From the NCBI GenBank assembly GCA_949296915.1, contig CASFPX010000022.1, positions 1-27,095 on the forward strand: a stretch of DNA of 27,095 nucleotides. Direction: 5' to 3'. Below the pieces are notes generated by a model that saw only the letters and a program-made list of their open reading frames with translations, was not told where the DNA came from and made no database searches. The DNA is from Onthovicinus sp900555545. GTDB taxonomy: Bacteria > Bacillota > Clostridia > Oscillospirales > Acutalibacteraceae. The position numbers and the translations under genes were made by a program. Of the stretch, positions 14,251-22,494 are shown piece after piece (position 1 is the stretch's first letter; each line of letters opens with the position of its first letter).

Positions 14251-16200
14251 CTACACATTGTTGTTTTCCCTCTTCACCCTCAGGATCCGCGAGGCGTTGA
14301 GCACTGCGAGGACGGAGACGCCGACGTCGGCAAAAACGGCCGCCCACATGGAGGCGAGGCCCAGCGCTCCGAGCAGCAGCACGGCGGCCTTAACGATCAG
14401 GGCAAAGGCGATATTGAACTTGACGATGCCCATCGTCCGGCGGAAGAGGCGGATGGCCTCCGCCAGGCGGGAGGGGCGATTGTTTGTCAGGACAATGTCG
14501 CCGGCTTCAATCGCCGCATCCGTGCCCAGTCCCATCGCGACGCCGACGTCCGCCGTCGCCAGGACGGGCGCATCGTTGATCCCGTCGCCGACAAATACGG
14601 TTCCGGCGCTGCCCTGTTTCAGCTCTTCCAGTGCAGTTACCTTGTCGCCGGGGAGCAGCCCAGCCCGATATTCTGTAATGCCGCACGCCTGCGCTGTCTG
14701 TGCGGCGGCCTTTTCGTTATCGCCGGTGAGCATGACCACATGCTTTACCCCCAGCAGCTTCAGCTCCCGGACAGCCTGTGCGGCGTCATCCCTGACAGTG
14801 CTGGAAACCTGAACAGCTCCGATCAGTCCGCCCTCCACGCACACATAGACTTGCGCCGCGGGGAGTGTAGAGATGTCAATCCCGGATTGTTCCATCATGG
14901 CCTTCCCGCCGCACAGGACTTTTTTGTCCAGCACGTACGCAGTCGTACCGTGCCCCGGTGTCTCCTGAAATCCGGTTACTGCAGCTTCATCTGTTTTGCC
15001 GTAGGCGGCGACGATGGCCTTGGCGATCGGGTGATTGGAGTAGTACTCGCATCCGGCGGCGTATTGGAGCACTTCCTCCTCCGTGTGGCCGGGGGCGGGC
15101 GTCACCTTGTTGACAGAGAGATCACCCGTGGTGAGTGTTCCGGTCTTATCGAAAATGACGGTATCAGCCTTGGAGAGCTTTTCGATAAATTCGCCGCCCT
15201 TGACGAGGATGCCCCGCTTGGAGGACGCTCCGATCCCGGCAAAAAAGCTCAGCGGAACAGAGAGCACCAGGGCGCACGGGCATGAGGCCACCAGGAAGAT
15301 CAACGAGCGGTGGATCCATTCGCTCCAATTGCCCGTGATCAAGGAGGGGATCACGGCGAGCAGGAGCGCCGCTGCAACAACAGCCGGTGTATAGATGCGG
15401 GCAAATTTGCTCACCGTCCGTTCGGCGGACGCCTTGCGGGAGGAGGCGTTTTCCACCATATCAATGATACGGCTGGCGGCGGAGTCACCATAGGAGCTGG
15501 TCACTTCGATCTCCAAGGTCCCGGAACCGTTGATCATGCCGCTGAGTGCCTGTGTTCCGGCGGAGGCATCGATCGGGATGCTCTCGCCGGTGATGGCGGA
15601 GGCATCCAAGCTGGATTGTCCGCTGTGGACGGTGCCGTCAAGCGGGACGCGCTCAAAGGGGAGCACCGTGATGACCGTCCCGATGGCAATTTCTTCCGCG
15701 CGCTTTTTTACCAGCGCGCCGTTCTCCATGACATTGGCTGTGTCGGGACGGATTTCCGTCAGCGCAGCGATGGACTTCTTGGAGCGGTTGACGGCGAACT
15801 CCTCAAACATCTCACCCACCTGGAAGAAGATGGTCACAGCTGCGGCCTCCGGGAATTCTCCGATGATACAGGCCGCGATCACGGCGATGGAGACGAGCAG
15901 ATGTTCATCCAGGCGGAGCTTGAGCAAATCCCTGACCCCATCAATTAAGACGGGATATCCGGCGAGTGCCGCAGCTACCACAAAGGCGGTATCGGAGAGA
16001 AATGGCGGCAGATTGTCAAACAGACGCAGGATGAATCCCGCCGCCATCAGCAGGGTCGCAATTACCAGAGCGGCGATGGGCCAAACGTTCTTTTGAGCAT
16101 TTTCTCTCTGGTGGTGATGTTCATGACCACAGCCACAGCCCAGATCAATCTCCGCGTGCGTGTGGCCGTGCAAGTCGCAGTGTTCCTGTTGTTTACTCAT
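14251..16200 (-). CDS. cadA: Cd/Zn/Co-exporting P1B-type ATPase (CadA/ZntA type)
   Basis: A membrane ATPase of 649 residues that exports Zn(II), Cd(II) or related ions. Instead of a folded CxxC metal-binding domain, the N-terminus is His/Cys-rich (His and Cys from residue 7 to 30: HGHTH, GCGCGHEHHH). Then come TGES (204-207, actuator), SCPCAL with CPC at 307-309 in the transport helix, DKTGTLT (351-357, phosphorylated Asp351), the SNHP nucleotide site (388-391) and GDGINDAP (538-545). The last helices (ADVGVSVLAVLNASR) keep the Asp expected of the P1B-2 group. The ATG overlaps the arsR stop by eight bases, so the two genes are coupled and metal-induced together. Confidence 0.94.
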   Translation of the reverse strand: MSKQQEHCDLHGHTHAEIDLGCGCGHEHHHQRENAQKNVWPIAALVIATLLMAAGFILRLFDNLPPFLSDTAFVVAAALAGYPVLIDGVRDLLKLRLDEHLLVSIAVIAACIIGEFPEAAAVTIFFQVGEMFEEFAVNRSKKSIAALTEIRPDTANVMENGALVKKRAEEIAIGTVITVLPFERVPLDGTVHSGQSSLDASAITGESIPIDASAGTQALSGMINGSGTLEIEVTSSYGDSAASRIIDMVENASSRKASAERTVSKFARIYTPAVVAAALLLAVIPSLITGNWSEWIHRSLIFLVASCPCALVLSVPLSFFAGIGASSKRGILVKGGEFIEKLSKADTVIFDKTGTLTTGDLSVNKVTPAPGHTEEEVLQYAAGCEYYSNHPIAKAIVAAYGKTDEAAVTGFQETPGHGTTAYVLDKKVLCGGKAMMEQSGIDISTLPAAQVYVCVEGGLIGAVQVSSTVRDDAAQAVRELKLLGVKHVVMLTGDNEKAAAQTAQACGITEYRAGLLPGDKVTALEELKQGSAGTVFVGDGINDAPVLATADVGVAMGLGTDAAIEAGDIVLTNNRPSRLAEAIRLFRRTMGIVKFNIAFALIVKAAVLLLGALGLASMWAAVFADVGVSVLAVLNASRILRVKRENNNV

Positions 16201-16582
16201 TCTCCATCAGTCCTCTCTTGTGCAGGATGTGTTCCAGACCGGCCTGGAAGATGGTGTGGACGTGTTCATCATCGAGCGCGTAATAGATGGTCTTTCCCTC
16301 CCGGCGCGGGCGTACGAGACCGGCAGTGCGCAGGATCCGCAGCTGGTGGGAGACGGCGCTCTGCCCGGCGTCGAGCACCTCCGCCAGATCGCCCACGCAC
16401 ATTTCGCGGTCGAGCAGTGCGCATAGGATGCGGATCCGCGTACTGTCCCCGAACACCTTGAAAAGTTCGGATAGATCGTATAGTACCTCGATATCGGGCA
16501 TATGCAGGCCATCCGCGCAGTGATGGCAGCAGTTCTCCTGTACGTTCTGTAAACGATCTTTAGTGGTATATTCATCAGCCAT
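16193..16582 (-). CDS. ArsR/SmtB-family metal-responsive repressor (CadC/CzrA-like)
   Basis: A dimeric winged-helix repressor of 129 residues released from DNA by metal. The HTH is LAEVLDAGQSAVSHQLRILRTAGLV (about 67-90, split here by the turn at GQS). A complete alpha-5 site is present: Asp105, His107, His118 and His121, the same spacing as Asp84/His86/His97/His100 of Staphylococcus CzrA. It also has an N-terminal CCHHC (18-22) and Cys62 in MCVGD, like the alpha-3N site of CadC but with Gly where CadC has its second core Cys. The start is the ATG at 16582, eight bases after AGGAGG; an upstream in-frame ATG overlaps that site. It is co-transcribed with cadA. Confidence 0.93.
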   Translation of the reverse strand: MADEYTTKDRLQNVQENCCHHCADGLHMPDIEVLYDLSELFKVFGDSTRIRILCALLDREMCVGDLAEVLDAGQSAVSHQLRILRTAGLVRPRREGKTIYYALDDEHVHTIFQAGLEHILHKRGLMENE

Positions 16583-16611
16583 AGATAAGCCCTCCTGATT
16601 CAAAATTGCTT

Positions 16612-16670
16612 ATATGAATATATATTCATATGTTTGATTTTATTATATGCAGATAGCAGCCAGATGTCAA
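16612..16670 (-). promoter_or_regulatory. arsR-cadA promoter and 20-bp operator
   Basis: Minus strand TTGACA (16670-16665), 17-base spacer and TATAAT (16647-16642) make a perfect consensus promoter. ATATGAATATATATTCATAT (16612-16631) is a perfect 20-bp palindrome of the ArsR/SmtB operator type, lying from about +4 to +23. A bound ArsR dimer would block start or escape of polymerase. Confidence 0.88.
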
Positions 16671-16778
16671 TACCTTTTCAGAAGAAAAACCGAGTTTTAC
16701 TGATTTCATAGTTATTGTGTGCGCAATTGCGTGCGGGATTGTTACCGGAGAATAGAAGAGACGAAAAATCGAGTCAAT

Positions 16779-16820
16779 AAAAAAGACCGCTCCCAACAGC
16801 ATATGCCGTTGAGGGCGATC
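16779..16820 (-). terminator. Rho-independent terminator after the small Cys-containing protein gene
   Basis: Minus strand: arms 16820-16808 and 16797-16785 pair over 12 of 13 positions (two G-T pairs, one mismatch), followed by six T. It would end the whole rnf transcript if that reads through. Confidence 0.8.
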
Positions 16821-16844
16821 TCAAATCAATAGTTTAGTTGTTTC

Positions 16845-17201
16845 TTACAGCAAATCTGCCTTTTTCTCAAGGATCGCAATCGCGGCTGCACATGCCGGGC
16901 AGTCGCAATATTTTGCGCCTGCGGCTTTGATTTCTTTGGCATGCGCTGCAATTGCAAGAGCCTTCTCCGCCCCAAAGATGTGGGCGCCCTTTTCGGATTC
17001 CGCCAGGGAGATCAATGTGTCGATAGGCACGATATCCGCCTCCAGTTCGGCGATATAGCGCTGGGTCTCCTCAACCTCGTGCTCCGTTCCAAGCGCATCC
17101 AGCCAGCGCTGCGCAGCGGCCTTGGCCTCCTTGCTGCAGGTGGCAGATTCCATTAACGTGTGAGTCAGTTCGATTACTTCAGCAAGTGCTTCTTTTTTCA
17201 T
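16845..17201 (-). CDS. Small conserved helical protein with CDCPAC motif, function unknown
   Basis: 118 residues, soluble and mostly helical, with Ala/Glu/Lys-rich segments (SKEAKAAAQRWLDALG, EETQRYIAELEADIVPID) and a C-terminal KYCDCPACAAAIAILEKK. The CxCxxC cluster could bind a metal or iron-sulfur centre. I recall close homologues in Clostridia databases labelled as an Hsp90-type chaperone, but nothing here resembles Hsp90: there is no GHKL ATPase domain and the size is far too small. The start is the ATG at 17201 with GAAGG eight bases upstream; an in-frame ATG 13 codons earlier has no site. It lies 52 bases after rnfB on the same strand, before a strong terminator, so it may be the last gene of the rnf operon. 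Confidence 0.75.
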   Translation of the reverse strand: MKKEALAEVIELTHTLMESATCSKEAKAAAQRWLDALGTEHEVEETQRYIAELEADIVPIDTLISLAESEKGAHIFGAEKALAIAAHAKEIKAAGAKYCDCPACAAAIAILEKKADLL

Positions 17202-17230
17202 GATAGGTACCTTCTTTCCTGAATTTTTAA

Positions 17231-17246
17231 GGGGGAACAAGCCCCC
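17231..17246 (-). terminator. Weak hairpin after rnfB
   Basis: Minus strand GGGGG / CCCCC with a 6-base loop, followed by TTAAAAATT. The 5-bp stem with a poor T-run suggests partial termination, letting some transcription reach the small downstream gene. Confidence 0.4.
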
Positions 17247-17253
17247 ATAGAGT

Positions 17254-18057
17254 TCAGTCCGTTACATGGAACAATTCAATACAGTGCTGTGGGCAGTTGT
17301 CCACGCATGCGCCGCAGGCGGTGCACTTATCCGGATTGATGTGCGCCAAATTGGCGGTTACCACGACTGCGTCAGATGGGCAGACTTTTTCGCACTTTTT
17401 GCACCCAATACATCCGGCCTTGCAGTCCTTGCGGGTCTGGGCACCTTTGGCCTTGCTGCTGCACAACACGGCTGCCTTGGGCGTTTCGGCGGGCAGCAGG
17501 TCGATCAGGCCTTTGGGGCAGGTGCGGATGCACTTGCCGCAGGCGGTGCATAGGGCGGGATCGACAGCGGCTACGCCCTCGCGGATTTGCAGCGCGCCGT
17601 ATTCACATACAGCCACGCAGTCTCCCAAACCAATACACCCGTAGGAGCAGGCGCCGGGGCCGCCGTAGAGCTGGTTGGCCGTGCGGCAGGTCTGTACGCC
17701 GGAATAGTTCATCTTGATACCGGTGTTTTCGTGACAGCCGCGGCAGTGGACAACAGCCGCCCGGCGGATAAGGGAATCACCCGCCACACCGAGGATGGCC
17801 GCGATACTTTCGGCTGTTTTGGCGCCGCCGGGGGAGCAGAGCGCTGTGCTCTCCGCTGTGCCGTCTGCAAGTGCCTTGGCGTAGCCGTCACACCCGGAGA
17901 ATCCGCACGCGCCGCAGTTGGCGCCGGGCAGGACCTCTCGAATCTGCTGTTCCTTTTCATTGACCGGAACGGCGAGAATCTTGGAGGCGATCGCCAGACC
18001 GAGCCCGGCAATCAGGCCGATTGCGGCCAGAATCAGGATGGGGATTAATAGATTCAT
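17254..18057 (-). CDS. rnfB: Rnf complex subunit RnfB (ferredoxin-accepting, multi-cluster)
   Basis: A membrane-anchored iron-sulfur subunit that takes electrons from reduced ferredoxin. An N-terminal TM helix (1-27) is followed by the [4Fe-4S] domain of the Fe-S/ASKHA type (NCGACGFSGC with Cys48, 51, 56 and Cys74). The Cys-rich middle includes CSYGCIGLGDCVAVC and CTACGKCIRTCP, and two more ferredoxin motifs follow: CIGCKKCEKVCP and CTACGACVDNCP. Length 267 is typical of clostridial RnfB. The ATG is supported by GGAG eight bases upstream. It lies 24 bases after rnfA and is the last recognised rnf gene. Confidence 0.96.
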   Translation of the reverse strand: MNLLIPILILAAIGLIAGLGLAIASKILAVPVNEKEQQIREVLPGANCGACGFSGCDGYAKALADGTAESTALCSPGGAKTAESIAAILGVAGDSLIRRAAVVHCRGCHENTGIKMNYSGVQTCRTANQLYGGPGACSYGCIGLGDCVAVCEYGALQIREGVAAVDPALCTACGKCIRTCPKGLIDLLPAETPKAAVLCSSKAKGAQTRKDCKAGCIGCKKCEKVCPSDAVVVTANLAHINPDKCTACGACVDNCPQHCIELFHVTD

Positions 18058-18081
18058 ACCGAAAACTCCTTTCCCGCCCGA

Positions 18082-18669
18082 TCAAGCGAATATGCCATCC
18101 ACAACACCGGCAAAGCCGAGGAAGGAAAGGCTCACCAACGAGGCCGACACCAGCGTAATCGGCAGTCCGCGCAGGAACTTGGGGATATCGCACGATTCCA
18201 AGCGCTCACGAACACCGGCGAACAGTACCATCGCGAGCATAAAACCGAGGCCCGCCCCCAACGCATTGACTACGGATTGGCCAAAGTTGTATTCGTTCTG
18301 TACACTCAGCAGTACTACGCCCAGCACAGCACAGTTGGTTGTAATTAGCGGCAAATATATGCCCAGCGCATTGTACAGGGGCTTCATAAACCGCTTGAGT
18401 ACGATCTCCACCAACTGCACGAGCGCCGCAATGACCAGAATAAATACGATTGTCTGGAGATATTCCAAGTCATACCGCATCAATAATACATTGATGGGAT
18501 AGGTGACGATGGTGGAGAGCACCATGACAAAGATGACGGCCGCGCTCATGCCGGCGGCAGTATTCAGCTTTTTGGAGACGCCAAGAAACGGGCAAATGCC
18601 TAAGAATTTTGCCAGAACAAAGTTCTCCGTCAGGATTCCAGTCAGCAGGATGGAAAGATAGACGTTCAT
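18082..18669 (-). CDS. rnfA: Rnf complex subunit RnfA
   Basis: An integral membrane subunit of 195 residues with six hydrophobic helices. It pairs with RnfE in inverted topology. The conserved cysteines in KFLGICPFLG (Cys26) and PLITTNCAVLG (about Cys113) match those that, with RnfE, hold the intramembrane [2Fe-2S] cluster seen in Rnf/Nqr structures. Its ATG overlaps the rnfE stop by four bases, so translation is coupled. Confidence 0.96.
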   Translation of the reverse strand: MNVYLSILLTGILTENFVLAKFLGICPFLGVSKKLNTAAGMSAAVIFVMVLSTIVTYPINVLLMRYDLEYLQTIVFILVIAALVQLVEIVLKRFMKPLYNALGIYLPLITTNCAVLGVVLLSVQNEYNFGQSVVNALGAGLGFMLAMVLFAGVRERLESCDIPKFLRGLPITLVSASLVSLSFLGFAGVVDGIFA

Positions 18670-19448
18670 TGCTGCGCCCCTCCTTCCTGATCCGGTGCAT
18701 TTTCCTCCACGGCGCCCGCAGGGGGCGTGACCTTGGGAGCAGATTTTTTCCGCTCCGCCTCCAGTTTCTTTTGCTCCTGAATCTTACACTGATTGGCCAT
18801 CGGGCAGCTTTCGCAGCCGTTGAGCGTGGCCGGCTTGCCGCCCTTGCGTTCCACCAGGCGGTTCGTCACGGCGATCAGCATCCCGAATACGAAGAAGCCG
18901 CCGGGCGGGAGGATAAAGATAATCATCGGTTCAATGTGACCGGCCAGTACAGGGTACCCCAGCAGGGTTCCGGATCCGATCAGCTCGCGGATGATGCCCA
19001 TGCACAGTAGGGCGGCAGTAAAGCCGATCCCCATGCCGAGCCCGTCCGCAGCGGAGGCGAGCACGGGATTTTTGCCGGCAAACGCCTCGGCACGGCCAAG
19101 GATAATGCAATTGACCACGATCAACGGCAGATAGATTCCCAACTGCTCGTCGATCTGTGGCAGGAATGCCTTGACCAACATCTGTACAATGGTGACGAAT
19201 GCGGCGATTACGGTGATGTAGGCCGGAATACGGATTTTGTTCGGGATGATTTTCCGCAGGGCGGAGATGACCACGTTGGAACACACGAGCACCAGCATGG
19301 CGGATACGCCCATGCCCAGCGCGCTCTCCACGGAAGTTGTCACGGCGAGGGTAGGGCAGGTGCCCAACACCAGGCGGAACACGGGGTTCTCGCGCAGCAG
19401 GCCTTTGGTGAATTCTTTTCCAAGGTGTTGCTTGCTTTTTTTACTCAA
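18666..19448 (-). CDS. rnfE: Rnf complex subunit RnfE
   Basis: An integral membrane partner of RnfA, 260 residues. Six helices, with the cluster cysteines in VLGTCPTLAV (about Cys30) and LIVVNCIILG (about Cys114). After the last helix there is an unusual hydrophilic tail of about 55 residues containing CESCPMANQC and a charged Lys/Glu/Pro-rich end. Three cysteines so close could bind a metal. The start is TTG at 19448, overlapping the rnfG stop by eight bases; a run of G lies eight bases before it. There is no ATG in a comparable position. Confidence 0.95.
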   Translation of the reverse strand: MSKKSKQHLGKEFTKGLLRENPVFRLVLGTCPTLAVTTSVESALGMGVSAMLVLVCSNVVISALRKIIPNKIRIPAYITVIAAFVTIVQMLVKAFLPQIDEQLGIYLPLIVVNCIILGRAEAFAGKNPVLASAADGLGMGIGFTAALLCMGIIRELIGSGTLLGYPVLAGHIEPMIIFILPPGGFFVFGMLIAVTNRLVERKGGKPATLNGCESCPMANQCKIQEQKKLEAERKKSAPKVTPPAGAVEENAPDQEGGAQQ

Positions 19449-20043
19449 TGGTGCCGCCCCCCTTTACCAGTTGATACAGCTCCAATGCGGTGTTTACACT
19501 ATCTGTTACCGCGCGGGAGGTGATAGTGGCGCCGGTGAGCGCCTGGATATCGTTATCCCCGGGATTGTTTTTGGCCACGCCGATTCCGGATGTCTTGCCT
19601 TTGAACTGGCTGAGGAAGCTGTCCTCGGCTGCCTTCATGCCCAGGCCGGCCGTCTCATTGAGCTCCGTGGTCTGGATGCCGGTGACAGTCCCATTTGTAT
19701 CTACACCGGACAGTACCACCACATCTCCGCCATATCCCTTGGCACTCGTGGTGAATACATATCCCACGCAGTTCCCGGAGGCGTCCAGTCCCTCACAGTA
19801 GGTGTAGTCCACACCGTCGAGGGAGATGGTACGTTCCTCGGAAAAGCTGGCAGCATCTGCGAGCACCAACTTGCGGGACTCGGCCGCCGTCTGTACCTGG
19901 AGATCCGCAATACGCGGGGCAGTGACCATATTGGTAACTGCCAGCAGGAGCGCAATCACGATGCAGGTGACAGTCAGGATGACGGCGGGAACCAAGATCT
20001 CACGCATAGTGCCCTGACCGCCGGAGGCTTTTTTCTCACGCAT
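19441..20043 (-). CDS. rnfG: Rnf complex subunit RnfG (covalent FMN)
   Basis: A single-span membrane subunit whose extracytoplasmic domain carries covalent FMN. The TM helix is at about 14-38 (ILVPAVILTVTCIVIALLLA). The FMN_bind domain ends with DIQALTGATITSRAV, where TGAT supplies the Thr that ApbE flavinylates. Length 200 is normal. The start is the ATG at 20043, nine bases after AAGGAGG and overlapping the rnfD stop by eight bases. Confidence 0.95.
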   Translation of the reverse strand: MREKKASGGQGTMREILVPAVILTVTCIVIALLLAVTNMVTAPRIADLQVQTAAESRKLVLADAASFSEERTISLDGVDYTYCEGLDASGNCVGYVFTTSAKGYGGDVVVLSGVDTNGTVTGIQTTELNETAGLGMKAAEDSFLSQFKGKTSGIGVAKNNPGDNDIQALTGATITSRAVTDSVNTALELYQLVKGGGTIE

Positions 20044-21106
20044 CTTCAGCCGCCTCCTTTGCCTTGAGTGACCGCTTTTTGCGCTTGCTTCCAAAAGGTT
20101 TGGGCGCGGTCAGTTTTTCAATGTGGGGGACGAGTATGTTCATAAGAATAATGGAGAATGAGACGCCCTCCGGCATGTTGCCAAACAGGCGGATCAGGAT
20201 TGTGACCAGGCCACACCCGATCGCGTAGATAATCTTGCCCTTGCGGGTCATCGGGGAGGTGGTATAGTCCGTAGCCATAAAGATCGCGCCCAGCAACAGC
20301 CCACCGCCGAGAATTTCATACGCGACGAAGGTAAAATTCCCGCCGCCGGCAATGAGCATGATTACGGCTACTGTACCAATGTAACACAGGGGGATCAGCG
20401 GAGTGATTACCCGGCGGATGACCAGGTACAGGCCGCCGAGGATCAATGTCAGCGCGCAAACCTCCCCCAGGGAACCACCACGAACCCCCAGCAGCATTTC
20501 CATCAGGCTGGGCAGGCCGGCCGCGTTCAGGGAATCCATGCTCACCCCCGAATCGATCACAGTGCTCAGTTGGGCCATCGGGGTGGCGGAAGTGACGATG
20601 CTGCCGGAGCGCCACGCAAGCGGTACGGCCCAACTGCTCATCGCTGTGGGGAAAGACATCATCAGGACGATCCGTCCCACCAGCGCGGGGTTGATAAAGT
20701 TGCAGCCGATGCCGCCGAAGAACTGCTTGACGACAACGATTGCCACCACGCTGCCGATCGCCGCCATCCACAGTGGGATGGTGACAGGCAGGTTGAACGC
20801 CAACAGAATTCCGGTGACCACGGCGCTCAAGTCGGAGATGGTGTTATCACGCCGCATCACCTTGCGGGCGATAAATTCGGAGAGTACGCAGGTGCCCACC
20901 GTCACGCACGTAACCAGCAGCGACCGCCAGCCAAAAATGCACACGGCCGCCACCAGCGATGGGATCAGCGCGATAATGACATCAAGCATGATGCCGGTTG
21001 TCGTCTCCGGTGAACGGAGATGTGGGGACGAGGTAACGGTCAGCAGCCGCTCCTTCACGCTTTTTTTGACCGCGAGCTGCCGTTCCTGCTGTTTGGGTTC
21101 ACTCAT
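20036..21106 (-). CDS. rnfD: Rnf complex subunit RnfD (covalent FMN)
   Basis: An integral membrane subunit of 356 residues with about nine or ten helices. Characteristic blocks are SPHLRSPETTTGIMLDVIIALIP, FFGGIGCNFINPALVGR, TDYTTSPMTRKGK and LFGNMPEGVSFSIILMNILVP. The flavinylation loop reads VTSATPMA; the Thr of SAT would carry FMN, although the usual pattern is [ST]GAT. The start is the ATG at 21106 (SEPKQQERQ), overlapping the rnfC stop by eight bases; upstream in-frame ATGs lie inside rnfC. Confidence 0.95.
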   Translation of the reverse strand: MSEPKQQERQLAVKKSVKERLLTVTSSPHLRSPETTTGIMLDVIIALIPSLVAAVCIFGWRSLLVTCVTVGTCVLSEFIARKVMRRDNTISDLSAVVTGILLAFNLPVTIPLWMAAIGSVVAIVVVKQFFGGIGCNFINPALVGRIVLMMSFPTAMSSWAVPLAWRSGSIVTSATPMAQLSTVIDSGVSMDSLNAAGLPSLMEMLLGVRGGSLGEVCALTLILGGLYLVIRRVITPLIPLCYIGTVAVIMLIAGGGNFTFVAYEILGGGLLLGAIFMATDYTTSPMTRKGKIIYAIGCGLVTILIRLFGNMPEGVSFSIILMNILVPHIEKLTAPKPFGSKRKKRSLKAKEAAEDA

Positions 21107-22439
21107 TCCGGACACCTGCCTCTCGGATAATGTTTTTGGCCAGGCGCATATACTGCACCAGCGGCCGTCCGGAGGGGCAGGCGTAGGCACAGCTGCCGCA
21201 CTCCATACAGATATCCGCCCCGCAAGCCTGTAGGGATGATGCATCCCCTGTACGGGTCAGATTCTCAATCTTAGTCGGCATCAGATTCATCGGGCAAGCC
21301 TGGACACAGCGCCCGCACCGGATACAGGCCCGCGTTTTTTTGATCTTGGAGGGATCGTGCGCAAAGGCGAGGATCGCGTTGTTGTTCTTGATGATAGGCA
21401 GGTCGTCCGTATACAGGGCGCTGCCCATCATCGGGCCGCCCATCAGCAGCTTGTAGGGGGCGCTTTGATAACCGCCGCAAAAGTCAATCACATCTCGAAT
21501 GCGCGTACCGATCGGCACCCGGACGTTCTGCGGATGGACTACCGCATCCCCATCCACCGTGAGGGAGCGGGAGACGAGCGGTTTGCCTGTGTGCAGGTAG
21601 CGTGAGAACAGGCCCACACTCGTGACGTTCATCACCACGCACCCGACATCCGCCGGTAACCGCCCTGGCGGCACCTTACGCCCGGTAACCGTGTAGATCA
21701 GTACTTTTTCCGCCCCCTGCGGGTAACGGGATTTCAGGCGCATCATGTTGACATTTTCTCCGGTGTCCGCGATGTCGCTGAGCGACTGGAAAGCCAGCGG
21801 CTTGTTATCCTCGGCGGCGATGATGATCCGCTTAAAGCCGAAAATCTCCCGCAGATCGTGTACGCCGCGCAGGATGTCCTGGCGGTTGTCAATGCACTCG
21901 CGGTAGTCGACGGTGATATACGGTTCGCACTCCGCCGCATTGATGATCAGCGTGTCCACGTCCTTGTCGCGGATGTCGAGCTTAATGTGCGTTGGGAATC
22001 CCGCGCCGCCCAATCCGACCAGGCCAGACTCCCGCGCGGCCTTTAAGGCGTCCTCATAGGTGTTGATTTTGGGGGGATGGATATCCTCGCACAGCTTCAT
22101 CTCGCCGTCCGACTCGATTGTGACCCCCTGCGTGCGGATCCCACCGGGGAACTCCAACTCGTCGATGGAGACAACTTTGCCGGAAATACTCGCGTGCACT
22201 GGGGAACTGACGTATTTATCGCTGTCCCCGATCTTTTGCCCGACGGTGACATAGTCCCCGCGTTTGACGAGCGGGACGCACGGCGCGCCGATGTGCTGGC
22301 GCATGGCGATGGTCACGCGTTCCGGCGTTGGAATTCGGACAGCGGGCATATCCGCCGTGTTTTTGTTGTGAACGACATGTGCGCCGCCGTGGGCCCGGCG
22401 GACAGGGCGCAGAATCATGCCGTTTTCAATTTTTTTCAA
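21099..22439 (-). CDS. rnfC: Rnf complex subunit RnfC (NADH-binding)
   Basis: A peripheral cytoplasmic subunit where NAD+ is reduced. An N-terminal RnfC barrel (about 1-120) is followed by a Complex I 51 kDa-like domain with the glycine-rich GLVGLGGAGFPTHIK (139-153, NAD/FMN site). A SLBB region follows, then two [4Fe-4S] motifs CIRCGRCVQACP (Cys372-382) and CMECGSCAYACP (Cys411-421). Length 446 is typical. The start is TTG at 22439; the Shine-Dalgarno site is weak (GGGCGA). An ATG seven codons in has no better site. It has its own promoter in the 98-base gap after the Gx gene. Confidence 0.95.
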   Translation of the reverse strand: MKKIENGMILRPVRRAHGGAHVVHNKNTADMPAVRIPTPERVTIAMRQHIGAPCVPLVKRGDYVTVGQKIGDSDKYVSSPVHASISGKVVSIDELEFPGGIRTQGVTIESDGEMKLCEDIHPPKINTYEDALKAARESGLVGLGGAGFPTHIKLDIRDKDVDTLIINAAECEPYITVDYRECIDNRQDILRGVHDLREIFGFKRIIIAAEDNKPLAFQSLSDIADTGENVNMMRLKSRYPQGAEKVLIYTVTGRKVPPGRLPADVGCVVMNVTSVGLFSRYLHTGKPLVSRSLTVDGDAVVHPQNVRVPIGTRIRDVIDFCGGYQSAPYKLLMGGPMMGSALYTDDLPIIKNNNAILAFAHDPSKIKKTRACIRCGRCVQACPMNLMPTKIENLTRTGDASSLQACGADICMECGSCAYACPSGRPLVQYMRLAKNIIREAGVRNE

Positions 22440-22494
22440 AGGAATCGCCCGGCCTTTCTGCCTGTCGAATCAGGCGCGTAAATGTATAAAACAA

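Noticed and set aside
14206..15285. A long plus-strand open frame of 359 codons
   Set aside because: It lies antisense to cadA, has no ribosome site or recognisable protein features, and is a composition effect of the GC-rich real gene.
16845..17201. Hsp90-type chaperone annotation
   Set aside because: No ATPase domain and far too short; the label does not fit the sequence.
17254..22439. The operon as Na+-NQR rather than Rnf
   Set aside because: An RnfB with multiple ferredoxin motifs and an RnfC with two 4Fe-4S sites are present, and no NqrF-type subunit is found.
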